A stretch of DNA of 64,000 nucleotides from Combretum micranthum (GCA_024138025.1 JAMXBD010001370.1:310001-374000), one strand, 5' to 3'. Shown: positions 47,644-60,129, numbered from the stretch's first letter. A program made the numbers and translations. Notes: generated from the letters alone by a model not told the origin.

Positions 47644-49315
47644 TTATAAGCTATCGGCAACCCTATTCATAAAGGCCCAGTAGTCTTCGAGCTTATGATC
47701 GCGAGGGATCACTTCTCCCCAGCTGCCATTGCAAAATATTGCATACGCATCAGCAGCATACCTGCACCACCAGTCCAAAGACAAAACCCGGTTGTGAAAA
47801 TTAAATTAATGATAGTGTGGAGACGCAAGACAAGCAAGACATACAAACATATACACAAGAGAAAAAGAAAGAGATGAATTGAGACACTAACTTGCCAACA
47901 CCATAAAGCTGAGTGACATGCGTCCAGTTGTCCTCCAAATACTCTTTAGACATTCTCTTAATCGTTTCTGTTCGCTTATTCTTTAGACCTAGTGATTTGA
48001 TAATCTCCTTCATTGTGTCGTCATCAGCCTCCGAAGCAGCTCTGGCATCTGGGTACTCCCTAAAGAAATTGTCTATGACTTGCTTCACCTAGAAACGCAT
48101 AGCCCTTTAGATAAACAAATCATGCTAAGAAAAATGATATATAAAGTCACCGCGGAGTAGTTTAACTAACCTGGGTGCCAGAAGTGACATTGAGAAGAAT
48201 GCAAATAACCAAAACCCGCCAAGGGTCCTCATAATGGTACTCCTGAAGGAGCCCATGAATAGAGCGAGGAGGAATCCAAGTGTTGGAGTCGTCCCTCTTA
48301 CTGTAGGCATCTTTTTTCTTCTCAGCAGCAGTTAATGTGACACTCGTTCTTCTTGTTCTCTGCTTCTTAATGGGTTTGGTTTCTTCATTATCATCATCAG
48401 TTGTCCTAACCCTTTTTTCTTCTTTTGTTTGGGCTGTTCATCCATCAGCCTAGAATCAGCCTCAACGATTTCTCCTCTCTTCTGATCATGATTCTGATCC
48501 TCATCCTGATCCTGATCCCAAGGACCAGAGGAATTGCAGATATCCTCCTCCTCCTTCTTCCGATGTGTCTTAGTCTTTCCTACCGGTTCCTCTCTGTTGA
48601 AGTACGCGGAAGTAGCTATTGGGCTTTCTTGTTCTAGCGAAGGATCATTATTACCCATTATCATCTTCTTTTTCTTCTCATCCTCCTTATCATTATTGAC
48701 ATGGACACGTTCCTTCTCGAGGTTGAGAAAGTAAGGTGAAACAAACCTCACAACATTGTCATCATCCTCCTTAGCAGAATTATTAAAATAAGGGGAAACA
48801 ACAACCGTCACTACTCGTTTCTTCTTTGTTTTCTTCTCCATACGATTGTTGTTGTTATGGTTATGCTCCTTCGCTTCAATGGGCGCTTGGAAGTATGGCG
48901 AAACAACCCTTACGGCATTTCCTTCCTTTTTCGTTTTCTTCATAATCCTCTTCTTTTTATCCTTCTCCGTGTCAATGTCATTCTGAAAATAAGGAGAAAC
49001 AGAATCAAGAATTGGTTGTATGGGGAAAAGGTCAGAATCGGAAGATTGGGGTTTCTGGGTATTCTCCTTGTGATGGGCGATGACATCGGAAGGAGCACAA
49101 GGAGATGGAGAAGAAGAAGAAGACGGTGATGATGATAGCAGCCTCCTGGTGGTAGGCCATACCCTGGGCCTTAAGGTCGGAGGCGGGTTATTATATGCGA
49201 ACCTTTGAAGTATCTCCCCAAACCTTGCCACACATTCAGGTTCGCTCTTCCTTTTGTTTTTCTTCTCATCGTTATCTTCTTCTTCTTCTTCTTCCTGTCT
49301 TTTCGTCTTCTTCAT
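47644..49315 (-). CDS. MBD4L: MBD4-like DNA glycosylase (HhH-GPD), three exons
   Basis: This is a nuclear base-excision repair enzyme, the plant homologue of MBD4, which removes uracil or thymine from G:U and G:T mispairs. Exons on the minus strand are 49315-48171, 48088-47892 and 47761-47644, with GT-AG borders. The N-terminal ~300 residues are charged and low-complexity, with repeated SPYF motifs at residues 107, 139, 174 and 193 and SAYF at 236. The glycosylase domain follows: TWIPPRSIHGLLQEYHYEDP, ICILLNVTSGTQ, then TQLYGVGKYAADAYAIFC (helix-hairpin-helix) and VIPRDHKLEDYW with the catalytic Asp. As in plant homologues no methyl-CpG-binding domain is visible. Summed exons give 1,460 nt, one short of a whole number of codons. 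The frame slips by one base in an A6 run at about 48410-48420 (between KQKKK and RTTDDDNEE). An extra A gives about 486 residues, so a consensus error is likely. A 5-codon upstream frame ends three bases before the ATG. Confidence 0.93.
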
Positions 49316-49318
49316 CGT

Positions 49319-49336
49319 TCACTTTTCCATGGCCAT
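49319..49336 (-). other. Minimal upstream ORF of MBD4L (MAMEK)
   Basis: ATGGCCATGGAAAAGTGA lies on the minus strand, with its stop 3 nt before the MBD4L ATG at 49315. The first ATG has G at +4. If the transcript starts further upstream, ribosomes would translate five codons and must reinitiate at once, so it could dampen translation. This is inferred from sequence only. Confidence 0.5.
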
Positions 49337-49550
49337 TACAGACCCTCGATTCTCCTATGGCCTTTTTTCCTTGAAAAAAATAAAACTAACAAATTGGTTT
49401 TGATTTGCTGGTCTCTCTCTTTTTTTGGCCCAAGCTTCTCTCTCTCTTGGTTTTTAAGGGTTGAAACGATGTTCTTATTTTCCTTTCATTCCTTTTTTGT
49501 GGTGTTGGGGTGTGGGGTAGAAAAACTTTTGTTCGGCATTTCATTATTAA

Positions 49551-49581
49551 CTAGCCGATCAATGCACCCGTTATATGCGTG
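49551..49581 (-). mobile_element. Helitron 3' terminus, minus orientation
   Basis: On the minus strand the sequence reads CACGCATATAACGGGTG (imperfect hairpin, 49581-49565), ten bases, then CTAG with T following (49554-49551). A hairpin about 10 nt before CTRR/T is the Helitron 3' end signature. The body would extend right, toward 50 kb. The 5' TC end was not located. The end lies 236 bp upstream of the MBD4L ATG. Confidence 0.55.
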
Positions 49582-50631
49582 TTAAAAAAACTTGATTAAA
49601 TAAAATAAATTATTTAATTTGTTGTTTTATAAATTTATATTTTATAAAAACATTATATATGAAATTCATTACATATTCTATTATCATCATAGTGCAAAAA
49701 TACCTATCTATTAAATGATGTCTATCACCCATGATCCAAATTAATAATAACATAATTCATTATAAAATCTTTAGATACTGAACTAACTATCATAAATCGT
49801 ACTTTTAATGATAACTATAAAAAAAAAATACATTTTCTAACCTAATAAATATATATATATATATATCTAATCTCTTTGTCAATTGATAGTGTTTAATCTT
49901 ACCATATGTTGGGAAAAAAAACTTACAATCTTAGTAAATAATCAATAGTTTAAAAGACTAATGGATAAAAAATATAAATGATAAGAAAAAAAATAAAGAG
50001 GGAGATGTATAGAATAGAAGCTTTTTAGTTAAAGGGAAAAATTATTGAAGTAGAGTAGGAGAAGGAATGGAAGTTGATGTTAGTGAGAGAAAATTAAGGA
50101 AGAGGATGGAGTAGTTATTGGAAAACAGCATGGCAATCTATCAAAGTTTTAGATTATGTGTTTACTAAATTGAACTCGCTCTTAAGTGGAAAATGATAGA
50201 AACTATCTTGGTAAAATGTGTAAATAAATTGAAAAGTAAAACTAACAGTTTGTATTTCATGTATTGAAAATGTAGAGTCCAAAAAATTGAAGTTTTGGCT
50301 TTATAATAATAGATTAAAAATTTAATATTAATAGGAACGCGCCAATAATATTCATACCTTTCTCGCCACGTTGTAGAAGTACGTTGCAAAGAAAATAGGA
50401 AATTATCGCCGTTCAAGATTTGCATTTTAGGGAAAAGAAAATTAATATTTATATTTTTAAAAAATTATAAAAGTACCACTAAAATGAAAAAAAAAATTCT
50501 AATTTTAAATAATATGACCTCATCTTTTCAAGAGACAAAATTACTAATAACACAACCCTATCCCCATCAGCATTTTATTATTCATTCCTGAATACATCAA
50601 TAAAATTACACAATTATAACCTGTCAAAAAC
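49582..50631. other. AT-rich region upstream of MBD4L, possible Helitron body
   Basis: No coding capacity was recognised. A (TA)n tract lies at about 49850-49866. If the 49551 terminus is real, this is a non-autonomous Helitron interior. Confidence 0.4.
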
Positions 50632-51786
50632 TGTAAACCCCATAAATTTTCATCTCAAGAGTGATGTAGAATATAGCTTAGATATGTAAAACTCAATAGA
50701 GGTTTTTCAAGTTAAAGATACCAAAGGTAAGATTTCACGTTTTAAAGTTTCAATATGATCTTATAGGTATGACTTTCTCATAAGAATGGATGCGTTGAAT
50801 GTTGTAAATCTAAATACACATGAAAGGCCTAACCTATTGTAAACCCTTAGATTTTATGATGAAGTTTTATACATAAACCCTAGAACTGGAAGTCAAACCA
50901 GAAACCCTAAAGTCAACATAGGTTTTTCCTAAGAACTAAAGTATCTAGATACAACAATTTCACGCCAGAAAACCTAAAATAATAAAAATAAGTTAACCAT
51001 AGATTATAGTCCGAAATAATGTCATCTAACCTAAATAGATCAGATTCATCAAAACTTTATTCGTTTCGATCAGAACGATATCAGTTTTCAAAATCAAGGT
51101 CCTAGCATGCAAAAAAAAAAATTTCCAATAATATATTTAAACTCGTAACAAGATGAGGATCCACAAAATATCAGTTGCAAAATTTTTCGAATTTTAAAAA
51201 TATTAGATATAGCTCGTCTACACGTAATTTTCGTATTACCGGTATTAACTTGTCTTGTTTACTCTTCGAGTTACTATTCATTACTATTTCACTAACTCTA
51301 CTTTTCCTTATTATCTATTCTTACATTCTTACAACACCTATTCTTACATTTTCATTCCCAGTACTACTTTATACATATCATATGTTACATATTACTTACT
51401 TTTTATTATAAAAATACAAAATTAATCAATATTTCTCTCCTTCTCCCTCATAGCTGGGCCAACTCTCTCTCTCTCTCTGTTATATTTTCTTTTTCAATTA
51501 ATTTAATTCACACAAATTTTTACTTCAAAACTTTATAAATGTACCCTCCCTCCTTCTTTCTTTACGCATACTTTCCAAAATAACAAAACTCTACCAAATT
51601 TTCTCCACAATTCCTTTCTCCTTCCCTCTAGTTTTCATGAGCTTTTCCCTCATTCCCAAACAAATTTTCAAAAATTTTTCTCCTCATTCAACTCTCATCT
51701 ACCATCTTCTATCATCATCCACCCTAAGTAAATACTTAACCCTCTTTTTCTTCATGTTAGCATAACATGAACACTGTGTGTGTTAT
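50632..51786 (+). mobile_element. Family B LTR, 5' portion, plus orientation
   Basis: Two start-like sequences occur: TGTAAACCCCATAAATTTTC at 50632 and TGTAAACCCTTAGATTTTAT at 50838. U3 landmarks follow (ACCCTAGAACTGGAAGTC, CTCGTAACAAGATG, TTACCGGTATTAACTTGTC), then CT repeats at about 51462-51478, TATAAAT at 51534-51540 and a pyrimidine-rich leader. A donor-like CTAAGTAAATAC lies at about 51725. It stops at 51786, where the opposite-strand terminus TGTCACACC begins. Confidence 0.72.
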
Positions 51787-53047
51787 TGTCACACCTAGAT
51801 GGTATCCTAGTAGTAGTATACAATTCACACATGTATATTATTACTAGTTATACCTTCAGAGGAGACATATTTTCAAACAACAGGATCTTTTAGTTGCATC
51901 GATAAGAAATGACGAATACATATAAGCCATAAATTAGTAAACTAACTGTCATGACTAGTCTCAAATCACTTAATATTACAGATCATATTTCTATTCTATA
52001 TGTCCTAAATACATAAACTGGTATTACAAATACTAATTAATTTATAACTAGGAAATAAAAATAAATAACTTATTTCGAATATCCCATAATCTCCCAACTT
52101 CTAATTCTTACCAAAGTCATGCTCTTGAAAATAATAAGCCAACGTCATGGTATCAACATGAAAGATCTTTAGGAGTGTGAGTGAAACCACAAGTTTAGTG
52201 AATAACCATATATATTATACATCAAAAGTTTATTAACAATCATATGTAATGCAATAATCAAACATATGCATAGATACAAGCTTGGATAATCTATAATCCA
52301 GACAGGAAAAAGATTTACGTCCTCTTTTTAGGGCTAAAAAACATTTACTTAATGATCGACCTACCCAGGAGAGATAAATACACAGGAAAATCAACGATTT
52401 CTCATTTTAGGATTATCACTTTAATTTTAAGATATCCTAACTGACCATTTTCTGCATCTTACTTTAGAAACTCCCTAAGTATTAGTAAATTCAAAGTGAT
52501 ACTACAAGTATTGTCCTTCGTTGCCACTTAGTTCCTATGGGACCAACGGAATAAAGAAAACCTCGAAAGAACTAATATTTTAGGAAAACTAAGCATTGAT
52601 AGAGAACCAAAATACTAATACGTAGCAGGCTATCACATTTTTAGAATATGCAATAATGCAGTTCATGCAATGGATGATGGTTTTTTTAATTATAAAGCCA
52701 ATAATTTCTAGTCAAGCTTATGGTGATCATACATTACACACACAACACATAACATGCTTTTCTCAAATCATCAAACAATCTGTATTATCACTTTTATTAT
52801 CTTAATTTGTCAACCAAACAAATAGCTCACAGTACATACTCAATAGATTTTCACAACAACCATATTATTATCTTTGCATTACATATGCCACTAGTTACAA
52901 ACACAAGCAATGTAATAGATAAGAGTTATTCACCTGCTCATTTTGTCTAATCGTAATAGTCAATTAGAAAGTCTTTAACAGTATCAAGATCACCTATTGA
53001 GATGGATAAAAATATTCATCAATAAAACATATATTATCTATATAATT

Positions 53048-53350
53048 CAAGTCAAAACCCTTTCATTTATCACACATTTTTATCATATAGTTTTATACGG
53101 TAACTTATCAATCTCTCTAATATTATTAGTTGATCATTTTATTTAAGGAAATAAACTTATTATTGCATTTAAAAATATTGACTAAAGAAAAGAATCATCA
53201 TTGTTATTTAAATCTATTCTTTCTATTCTTCTATATATATATATATATATATAATTTAAGTCAAAACCCTTTTATTCGTAGCACATTTTTATCATATAGT
53301 TTTCTACAGTAATTTATCAATCTCTCAAATATTATTATTCGATCATCTTT
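53048..53350. repeat. Direct repeat of about 100 bp, spaced 204 bp
   Basis: ATAATTCAAGTCAAAACCCT at 53041-53143 recurs as ATAATTTAAGTCAAAACCCT at about 53252-53350. It continues through ATTTTTATCATATAGTTTT and ATCAATCTCTC in both. A (TA)n tract at 53231-53252 separates the copies. Confidence 0.82.
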
Positions 53351-54531
53351 ATAATTTAAGTGAGAACTTTCTCATTCATCTCCATACCCATTTGAAGGAA
53401 TAACAAAGTATAATTTATCCCACTTTTACTTTAATTCATATTAAATTATGTAATTCTTCTTAATGCTTGTTGACTAGTTTAGATAATTCCACAATATGTT
53501 CCCAACAATCCTTTTATGCGACATCTATATCTATTACGTATATTTTCTTTTTTGATTAAGACTTTACAATTCCAAGAAGGTATGAACTTTTATTGATTAC
53601 ATAAGTTTTTTCCTCTTGTGGAGAAATTATTTGAGGATTTATTTTTGGTTGAGCATTCTCTATTAAAATTGACAAAAAAAAAATATTCATTAAAATGATA
53701 AAACAAGAACTTGGAAAGCTTCAGCAACACAGGTAATATACCACTATATAAACAAAGGTCATAACTTCCATTGTATAACTTTTAGATGTTGCATTGCTAA
53801 TTACATCACTAGTATGATTTCTTTTTCATTATATTGTTAATTATTGCACATAATGAAGATGGGCCTAATCATCAAGTACAACACGAATAATATGTAGAAT
53901 CTGATACTTAAGATAAATCTAATTATGATTACCATATAAGATTGCTGTTACGATATGATATTATCAAACATCATCCCCTTTATATGTTAGCTTTTATTTC
54001 ATTTAAATGCATTGATTCTTTCATTTTGTAATGCAAAAGGTATCACATATGTCAAATTATGTCTTACTAAGGTTTAAAATTCTGTCTTACTATATTTTCT
54101 TCAACTTAATAAATATAAACTCTTTATTTCATTTACTCCACTATATTGCATTTAATATGAGATTCTTCAAGACCAAAACTTTGCAAATGAGCTATTATAC
54201 AAGGAGTTTAATAAATTAATCACAAAGTCACTTGTAAAAGTATAATTTGATCAAATAAATTGCCTTTCTAATGTCTCATTTATTTTGTAGGTATATGGCT
54301 ATGTCTTTAATGAAGCAAAAAAATTGTGATTGCGATTCATATGTTATAAACTTTGTAATAAATAGTTACAATGTATTAGAGTGTTATTTCATTAATCTTT
54401 TGATTTTTTTCATGTATTTTTATGCAATTTATGCAATGTTTTTAGTTTCTTCCTTCGCCTACTGATCTTGTATGTAATTAACTTTAATTATGTTGTTCAA
54501 TGTAGATGTTCATTTTCTTATTTAATTTTTA

Positions 54532-54561
54532 CACCCACAATATGGGTGCGTCGTCTGCTAG
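54532..54561 (+). mobile_element. Helitron 3' terminus, plus orientation
   Basis: A perfect 6-bp-arm hairpin CACCCA/TGGGTG with loop CAATA (54532-54548) is followed by nine bases and CTAG at 54558-54561, then T. This is the canonical Helitron 3' end. The body would lie to the left, inside the 53-54.5 kb insert. The 5' TC end was not identified. Confidence 0.7.
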
Positions 54562-55149
54562 TATAACTAAACTCCCATGAGTGCCTAAGTGTCATATGTT
54601 GGTGTTTGATTTAATTTCTATTACCCTTATTAGTATTTTAAGATAAGGATCCTATGATAACAAATTTTCATTATTTAATATTTATTTTCATTTTGCTTAT
54701 CTTAATCATAAAATATTTTATTTTTATCAGGTAGTTATAAAGTTTGTATTCAACAATTCAGGATTTTATTATCATCATCATTATTATTTTTACATCGTTC
54801 TTTAATTTAATCATTTTATGGTAACTAATATTATTTCATTTATTTTCATCGTGTTTCTCTTGATCTTGCTGCATACTAATATTTCGTTATATTTAAAAGT
54901 CAAATTATTCTTAATTATTACTTATTTACGTTTTTCATTCATATCTTTACTTATATAAGATAATTATCAAGTAATTATTATAATTTAATCTATTCGTTTA
55001 GTATAAAAGTGTTTTCTATTATAACGATTGCTAAATTTAATTGTCAACAAATATTAATCCTACTAATCTGAAATATTTTTATATTTATTTGCTTATTAAA
55101 TTTTATATTATGTTCTCTTATATATATATATATATGTATGTATAATTTG

Positions 55150-55470
55150 TTACAGATGAAACAGACTTCGTCCAGGGAGAATTTGCACATATGCCGGCAT
55201 CCAATGCCACTGGTGTTGAACTCCATGAAGTAGGTGCTCGTGTAACTTTTACATAACTTTGTTCCAAGGAATGTTGGCTTCGAAGGCCACCAACTTAACC
55301 ATGCACGCCACTGGCTTTGGATTATACATCATCAGCATTCATGCAAAATTTCGTGTTACAAAAAAATTATGTAGCTTTGTTCCAGTGCACACTAACATAA
55401 AAAGGCCATCGGCCTATCCATATACACCGCTGGTCTTTGCCATATACACCGCCGTCATGGGGTCGGTATA
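55150..55470. repeat. GC-richer island, copy 2
   Basis: It contains GCCGGCATCCAATGCCACTG, CGCCACTGGCTTTGG, GCCATCGGCC and CACCGCTGGTC. Repeated degenerate units resemble those at 29140-29440 in inverted orientation. Confidence 0.65.
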
Positions 55471-55726
55471 AGCATTGTTCATCATCTTTTTCATTTTTCT
55501 TCAATTCATATCTTATTTTCTTACACTACACATATATTATGCTAGTGTTTAAGCTACTTCTAAGTGTTTTTCTATGATCTATAACTATTGTTCATGACAT
55601 AACAATACATATAACATTTTATAATCCTCATGTTATATGCTTTCCTAGCTTCTATTCATTTCATAATGTATAAATGGAGTTTTTTATTTAGATATTACCT
55701 TGTTTAAGCTGATGAGGTGATATTAT

Positions 55727-56682
55727 TGTAAGCCCCTAGATTTTATGCTATGTTTCATACTTAAACCCTAGAACCAGAAATCAACCAGAAACCCTAAAGT
55801 CAATAAACCTACAACAAACCTATAACAAACCCTGTGGATATAGATCCGACAATCTTGCGCTCTTAACTCCTAAACAATAAAATTGAGATAAATTGTGGAT
55901 TATATTCCGTAATATAAGGAAGCTCAAAAATATCATATTCGATAAAATTTAATTTGTTTCGGATTCGAACGGGATCAGATTTCGAAAACCATATCCTAGT
56001 GCACCAAATGGTAAAAATATTCTGATAACACCGTTAGACTCGTAAAAATATAAGGATTTCAAAAATATCAGTTTTTTATAATTTTTCGATATCTAAAAAT
56101 ATCAGGTATAACTTTTTTGCAAATATTTTCATTACTACTGGTATTAATTTGTCTTATCTACTATTCATGTTACTATTTTACACCATTCATTACTATTCAC
56201 CTATTTCGACTTTTCTACTACCTATTCCTACACTCTACTATACCTATCTCTTACAATTTACCTTTCTCATGTTACTTTATTCACATCATACCTTACACAT
56301 TATTACTTTTCATTAACAGAAATACAAAACAAATCAATTATCCCCCTACACAATCAAAAGCGGCACCCCTCTCTCCTCTATCAATCTATATTTTTTATTT
56401 TTTTCAATTTATTTTATTCACACTAGTTTCCCTCCACAAAACTCTATAGATACCCCATCTCCCTCTATTTTTTTCACTCATTTATTTACCATAACAAAAC
56501 TCTCCCAAAATCACAACTCAAATCCTCTCTCCAAAATTTTTTCTCATCTCCCCATATTTCCATTATTCCCATACCACAACACCTCTCTTTTTTTACCATC
56601 TACATCTCTATTTTAAGTAAAATTCTTATCAATTTTTCTTTACCATGTCGTGTAATTTAACATGACCATGGTGTGTGTTTCT
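55727..56682 (+). mobile_element. Family B LTR, 5' portion, plus orientation
   Basis: It starts TGTAAGCCCCTAGATTTTAT, followed by ACCCTAGAACCAGAAATC, GTTAGACTCGTAAAAATATA, ACTGGTATTAATTTGTC, and a weak TATA (CTCTATAGATACCCC, about 56440). A pyrimidine-rich leader ends with AAGTAAAATTC. The layout parallels 50838-51786, and it too is cut by an opposite-strand terminus directly after a GTGTGTGT leader motif. Confidence 0.75.
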
Positions 56683-57930
56683 TGTCACGCCCCAAAGATA
56701 CCCTAATTGTGTTGTATTTGTAAATATATTTGATTTTTATACAATACAACCAGTTACTTTAAGAGATGTGACATATAAAACATGATTTTTTGAGTTGCTT
56801 GATAAGAAATGATGTACATACACAAGTTATACAATAACAGAGAAAATAAACTACACATAAAGTCTGAATAATAATTATTTCAAACTAGTTTTCTTAGCTT
56901 ATAAACTAATAACATAAAACAAATATAAAGTTGCTAATATAGTAATTCTATAATTCTTCTGTCTATTCCCATTTCTTGCTAGCTTTTATTCCTTACCGGC
57001 TTTAGCCTTTGTGATGGTATTAGCCATGATCGTAAGAGAACCTTGAAAAATCTATTGGAGTATGAGCATATCTACAGCTTAGTAGAGTAACCATCACATA
57101 TTACACATCAAGCATAACAATCAAGTTTATTTATCAAGCAAGTGCAATGTATCAATCAAACATATGTTCAAGTACAAGTCTAGATAACCGGAATCCAAAC
57201 AGGATGTAGATTTACACTGTCACATCGGAGTTGAAGGAACCAAGTCAAGGATTACATTCTTATGACCCACCTACCTAGGAGAAACTAAGAACAATAGGAA
57301 TAACAATCCCCACTTTAGTTATCACTTTATTATATGTATTTTCATCGCTTAATTTCCTTTAAAACATAGAGATTCCATTAAGTGTTAGTCATTTTAAGTC
57401 AATACCATGGGCAGCATTCCTTTCTTTGCCAAGTAGTTCCTGTGGAACCAAACAGAACAAAGATAATCTTCTGAAGAACTAGGAAATTTACATCTAAAAA
57501 AACAAGCATTATCTAAGAACCGAAACACTAACACATAGAGGACTTTCACGTCTTTTATGCAATATATGCAAGTCATGCAATGTATGATCTATTTTAAAAA
57601 TAAGTCTACCAATTTTAAGTCAACTTTAAGGTGATCAAACAGTGCACATACAATCCTCAACATGTTTCAAACCATTATTCACAACAATTCTATTATCACT
57701 TTAAATAAGTATCACATTAGCATACAATTCGTACACCACTCAACAAACAAGTTCCTAACCCCATATGCATCATACAAACACTTTATTTATTTGATTTTAG
57801 GTGTAACTAATATCACAATCACAATTAATGTAATAGATCAGGATTACTCACCTACTCATATTGCTCAATCGTAGTAGTCCGCCGGGAAATCTATAATTGA
57901 ATCAGATTCACCTAAAAGATAGTTAAATAT
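56683..57930 (-). mobile_element. Family B LTR, 3' arm, minus orientation
   Basis: It starts TGTCACGCCCCAAAGATACC. Then come ATCAAACATATGTTCAAGTA, AACAGGATGTAGATTTAC and CCACCTACCTAGGAGAAA, homologous to 51787-53000. It may be the distal end of the LTR whose proximal end is at 62964, interrupted by 57.9-60.1 kb. Confidence 0.7.
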
Positions 57931-60129
57931 TTACTAATTATATAATTGACTATGTAAATGATTCCTAATAAGTTTTCAAGTGTCCTAAAATTATTTTGTT
58001 CTTGTCAAAGCCATTTTATTATTTCTAATCCAATAATAGCTTATAAATCACCATTTCAAAACTTATAAAGTACTTTATATATACAAAATTCGTGTAACTA
58101 AATATTCCTCAATAAAAGTGACCTAAATGGTTCTAAATACATGTTTTTAGTGCATAATCTAAGTAAACCTATATTACTTATTCTAACTCATGTTTTTGTG
58201 CATAAATAGATGTTAAAAGACTTGTTTTGTATATTATATGTTAGATATTCAACTTATTGGTTTCATAACGTATACTTTCTTTATTCTATAAATTCCTATT
58301 ATTGATGTAAGACTTTTCTATGGTTTGTTTTGTTTCAAAATTCCATTATTAATTTTTTATAATTTAGCTAGTTTATTGGCACATTTCTCAACCATATTTT
58401 TCTATTATTGTTTACTTTGTCTATCAACCTTATTTGTTTATATAGATCAAAATTTCTATTGTTTATAGGTTCTTATCTACATTTTGATCATTAGTATATT
58501 ATTCTAGTAATTTTCTAAATTTATCTAAGTTTCATTTTGTATTATAAATTATAGTTTATTTCTTAGAATTAGTTTAATTTATCTAAATCTCCCATTTTTA
58601 TTATACTTTTAGTATTCTTAATGATAAAACTTTCTACTATAGTTTCTTATGCATTTATATGGTTAATGTTTCCTATAAGTGTCTTAATATTCATATCGGC
58701 CAAATTCTATTACCTAGAAATTATTGTAGATATATTCTACTAACCTTTTGAACTAAGGTAAGTCATGAAATAGACATTGGGAGTCATAACCTTATGGTGA
58801 TAGAAAATTAGGACATAGGGTTTTCTTAAGTCTAAGTTTAATTTCTTCATAGTTTTCTTTACTAGAATATGGTATTCTAACTTAGTTAAAATGATCATCA
58901 CATGCTATTCATGTTATTATCAACATACACTCAAGGAGATTACACATATGTAGAATTTCTATGATAATCTTATGCTTTCATTTCCTAATTTCTACACATA
59001 AATGAGACGTAAGTCATAGAATGGGTTAGATATTACCTTGATTGCCTAGAGAAGAAGATGATAAATCCTCCTTCCTATATAGACCGAGACCTACATAAAT
59101 AGATAAGGAGATGAGTTTATCATAATTTAGACACAAAATAACTACTAAAGATAGGCTTACCTTTGACTACTGTCTTATTGGATTGGTGAGTTATAAGAAA
59201 AGGAGTTGGATTTTGTTTTGTTCTAGAAGGTTTTAGAGAAATTCTTTTGATCTTATGGTGGGGCAAGTAGAGTTTGAAGTTGTTAACTTTTATTTGTTAA
59301 AGTGTATGTGTGTTTGTTTGTTTGTCACGGTGGGTAATTGGAAGAGAGTGGGTTTTGTTTGCTTATAAATTATTTATATAGTGATTAAACTTTTATTTGT
59401 TGAAGAAGTGCTAACCAGTCCACATATTTTTATCCTAATATTTACTACTCTATGTGGTGGATTTGAGTTGATTTTATACTTGTAATTGTTGTTGTTTGAA
59501 TAGAAAGAGACAAAAATTTGGTCTCCACTGGTTCTACAAGCTTCAAATTTGAGTCATTAAAGTGCATTAATTGTGGGGTTAACTTGGTGCAATGTCATTG
59601 GGTCATGTGTCCATGGTTTTGATTTTTTTTTTTTTTTGTATTATTTTTTCATTCTCAAGCTAAATCACAGTGGACATATGGTAAAGAAGAAACCGACCAT
59701 GTTACTTACATTCGTACCGTGATTTTACAAAATTTCGTGTAGAACAATTCCGTGTGTAGATATTTAATTAATTTTGTCAAAATCTAGTTTATATGCGTAC
59801 AATTATATTAGTTATATGAGAGTTTTATTCCCAAAAATTTATTTAAGGTCCTAAAATATTTCTAAAGTATTGTTGAGTCCAAATTTTGAGTTTAAAGTTT
59901 ACGCAATCAAATATTTTTAAAGTTTTATTCTACGCAATTAGGGTTTTAGGGCCCAATAGTTCAAAACATAAAATTAGTATCTATGGACTCTAACTTTTCT
60001 AACTAAAATTATGATGTAGTCTAAATTTTTATTTGGAGTCTAGATTAATAGTTATAGATCTGTTTTATGGTTTCTATCGTGTATTTATAACCTTAACAAT
60101 TTATCTTTGATTTGTTGTTTTTATTCTAC
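57931..60129. other. Unassigned AT-rich insert
   Basis: No gene was recognised. The minus strand at 59160-59400 has LTR-leader-like features: donor-like sequence, a GT/GTTT repeat at 59300-59325, and a purine-rich GGAAGAGAGTGGG. It may therefore be another LTR fragment. Confidence 0.4.

Larger units (their letters stand above)
51787..55726 (-). mobile_element. Family B LTR, 3' arm, minus orientation, with inserts
   Basis: It starts TGTCACACCTAGATGGTATC. The first 1.2 kb is homologous to the reverse complement of 30030-31230 and to 56683-57900 (shared CAAGCTTGGATAATC, CAGACAGGAAAAAGATTTAC, CGACCTACCCAGGAGA, CGTTGCCACTTAGTTCC). The GC-richer island and flank at 55170-55720 match the reverse complement of 28640-29440, so they belong to the same LTR. 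The middle (53000-55150) is longer than in the 28.6-31.2 kb copy and contains a Helitron end. Borders of the inserts are unresolved. Confidence 0.6.

Noticed and set aside
48125..48310. Separate 61-residue minus-strand gene
   Set aside because: It is a shifted frame over the true MBD4-like exon 1 sequence (TWIPPRS…TSGTQ).
48425..49129. Plus-strand hydrophobic and Arg-rich frames opposite MBD4L
   Set aside because: They are antisense shadows of the low-complexity Lys/Glu-rich exon.
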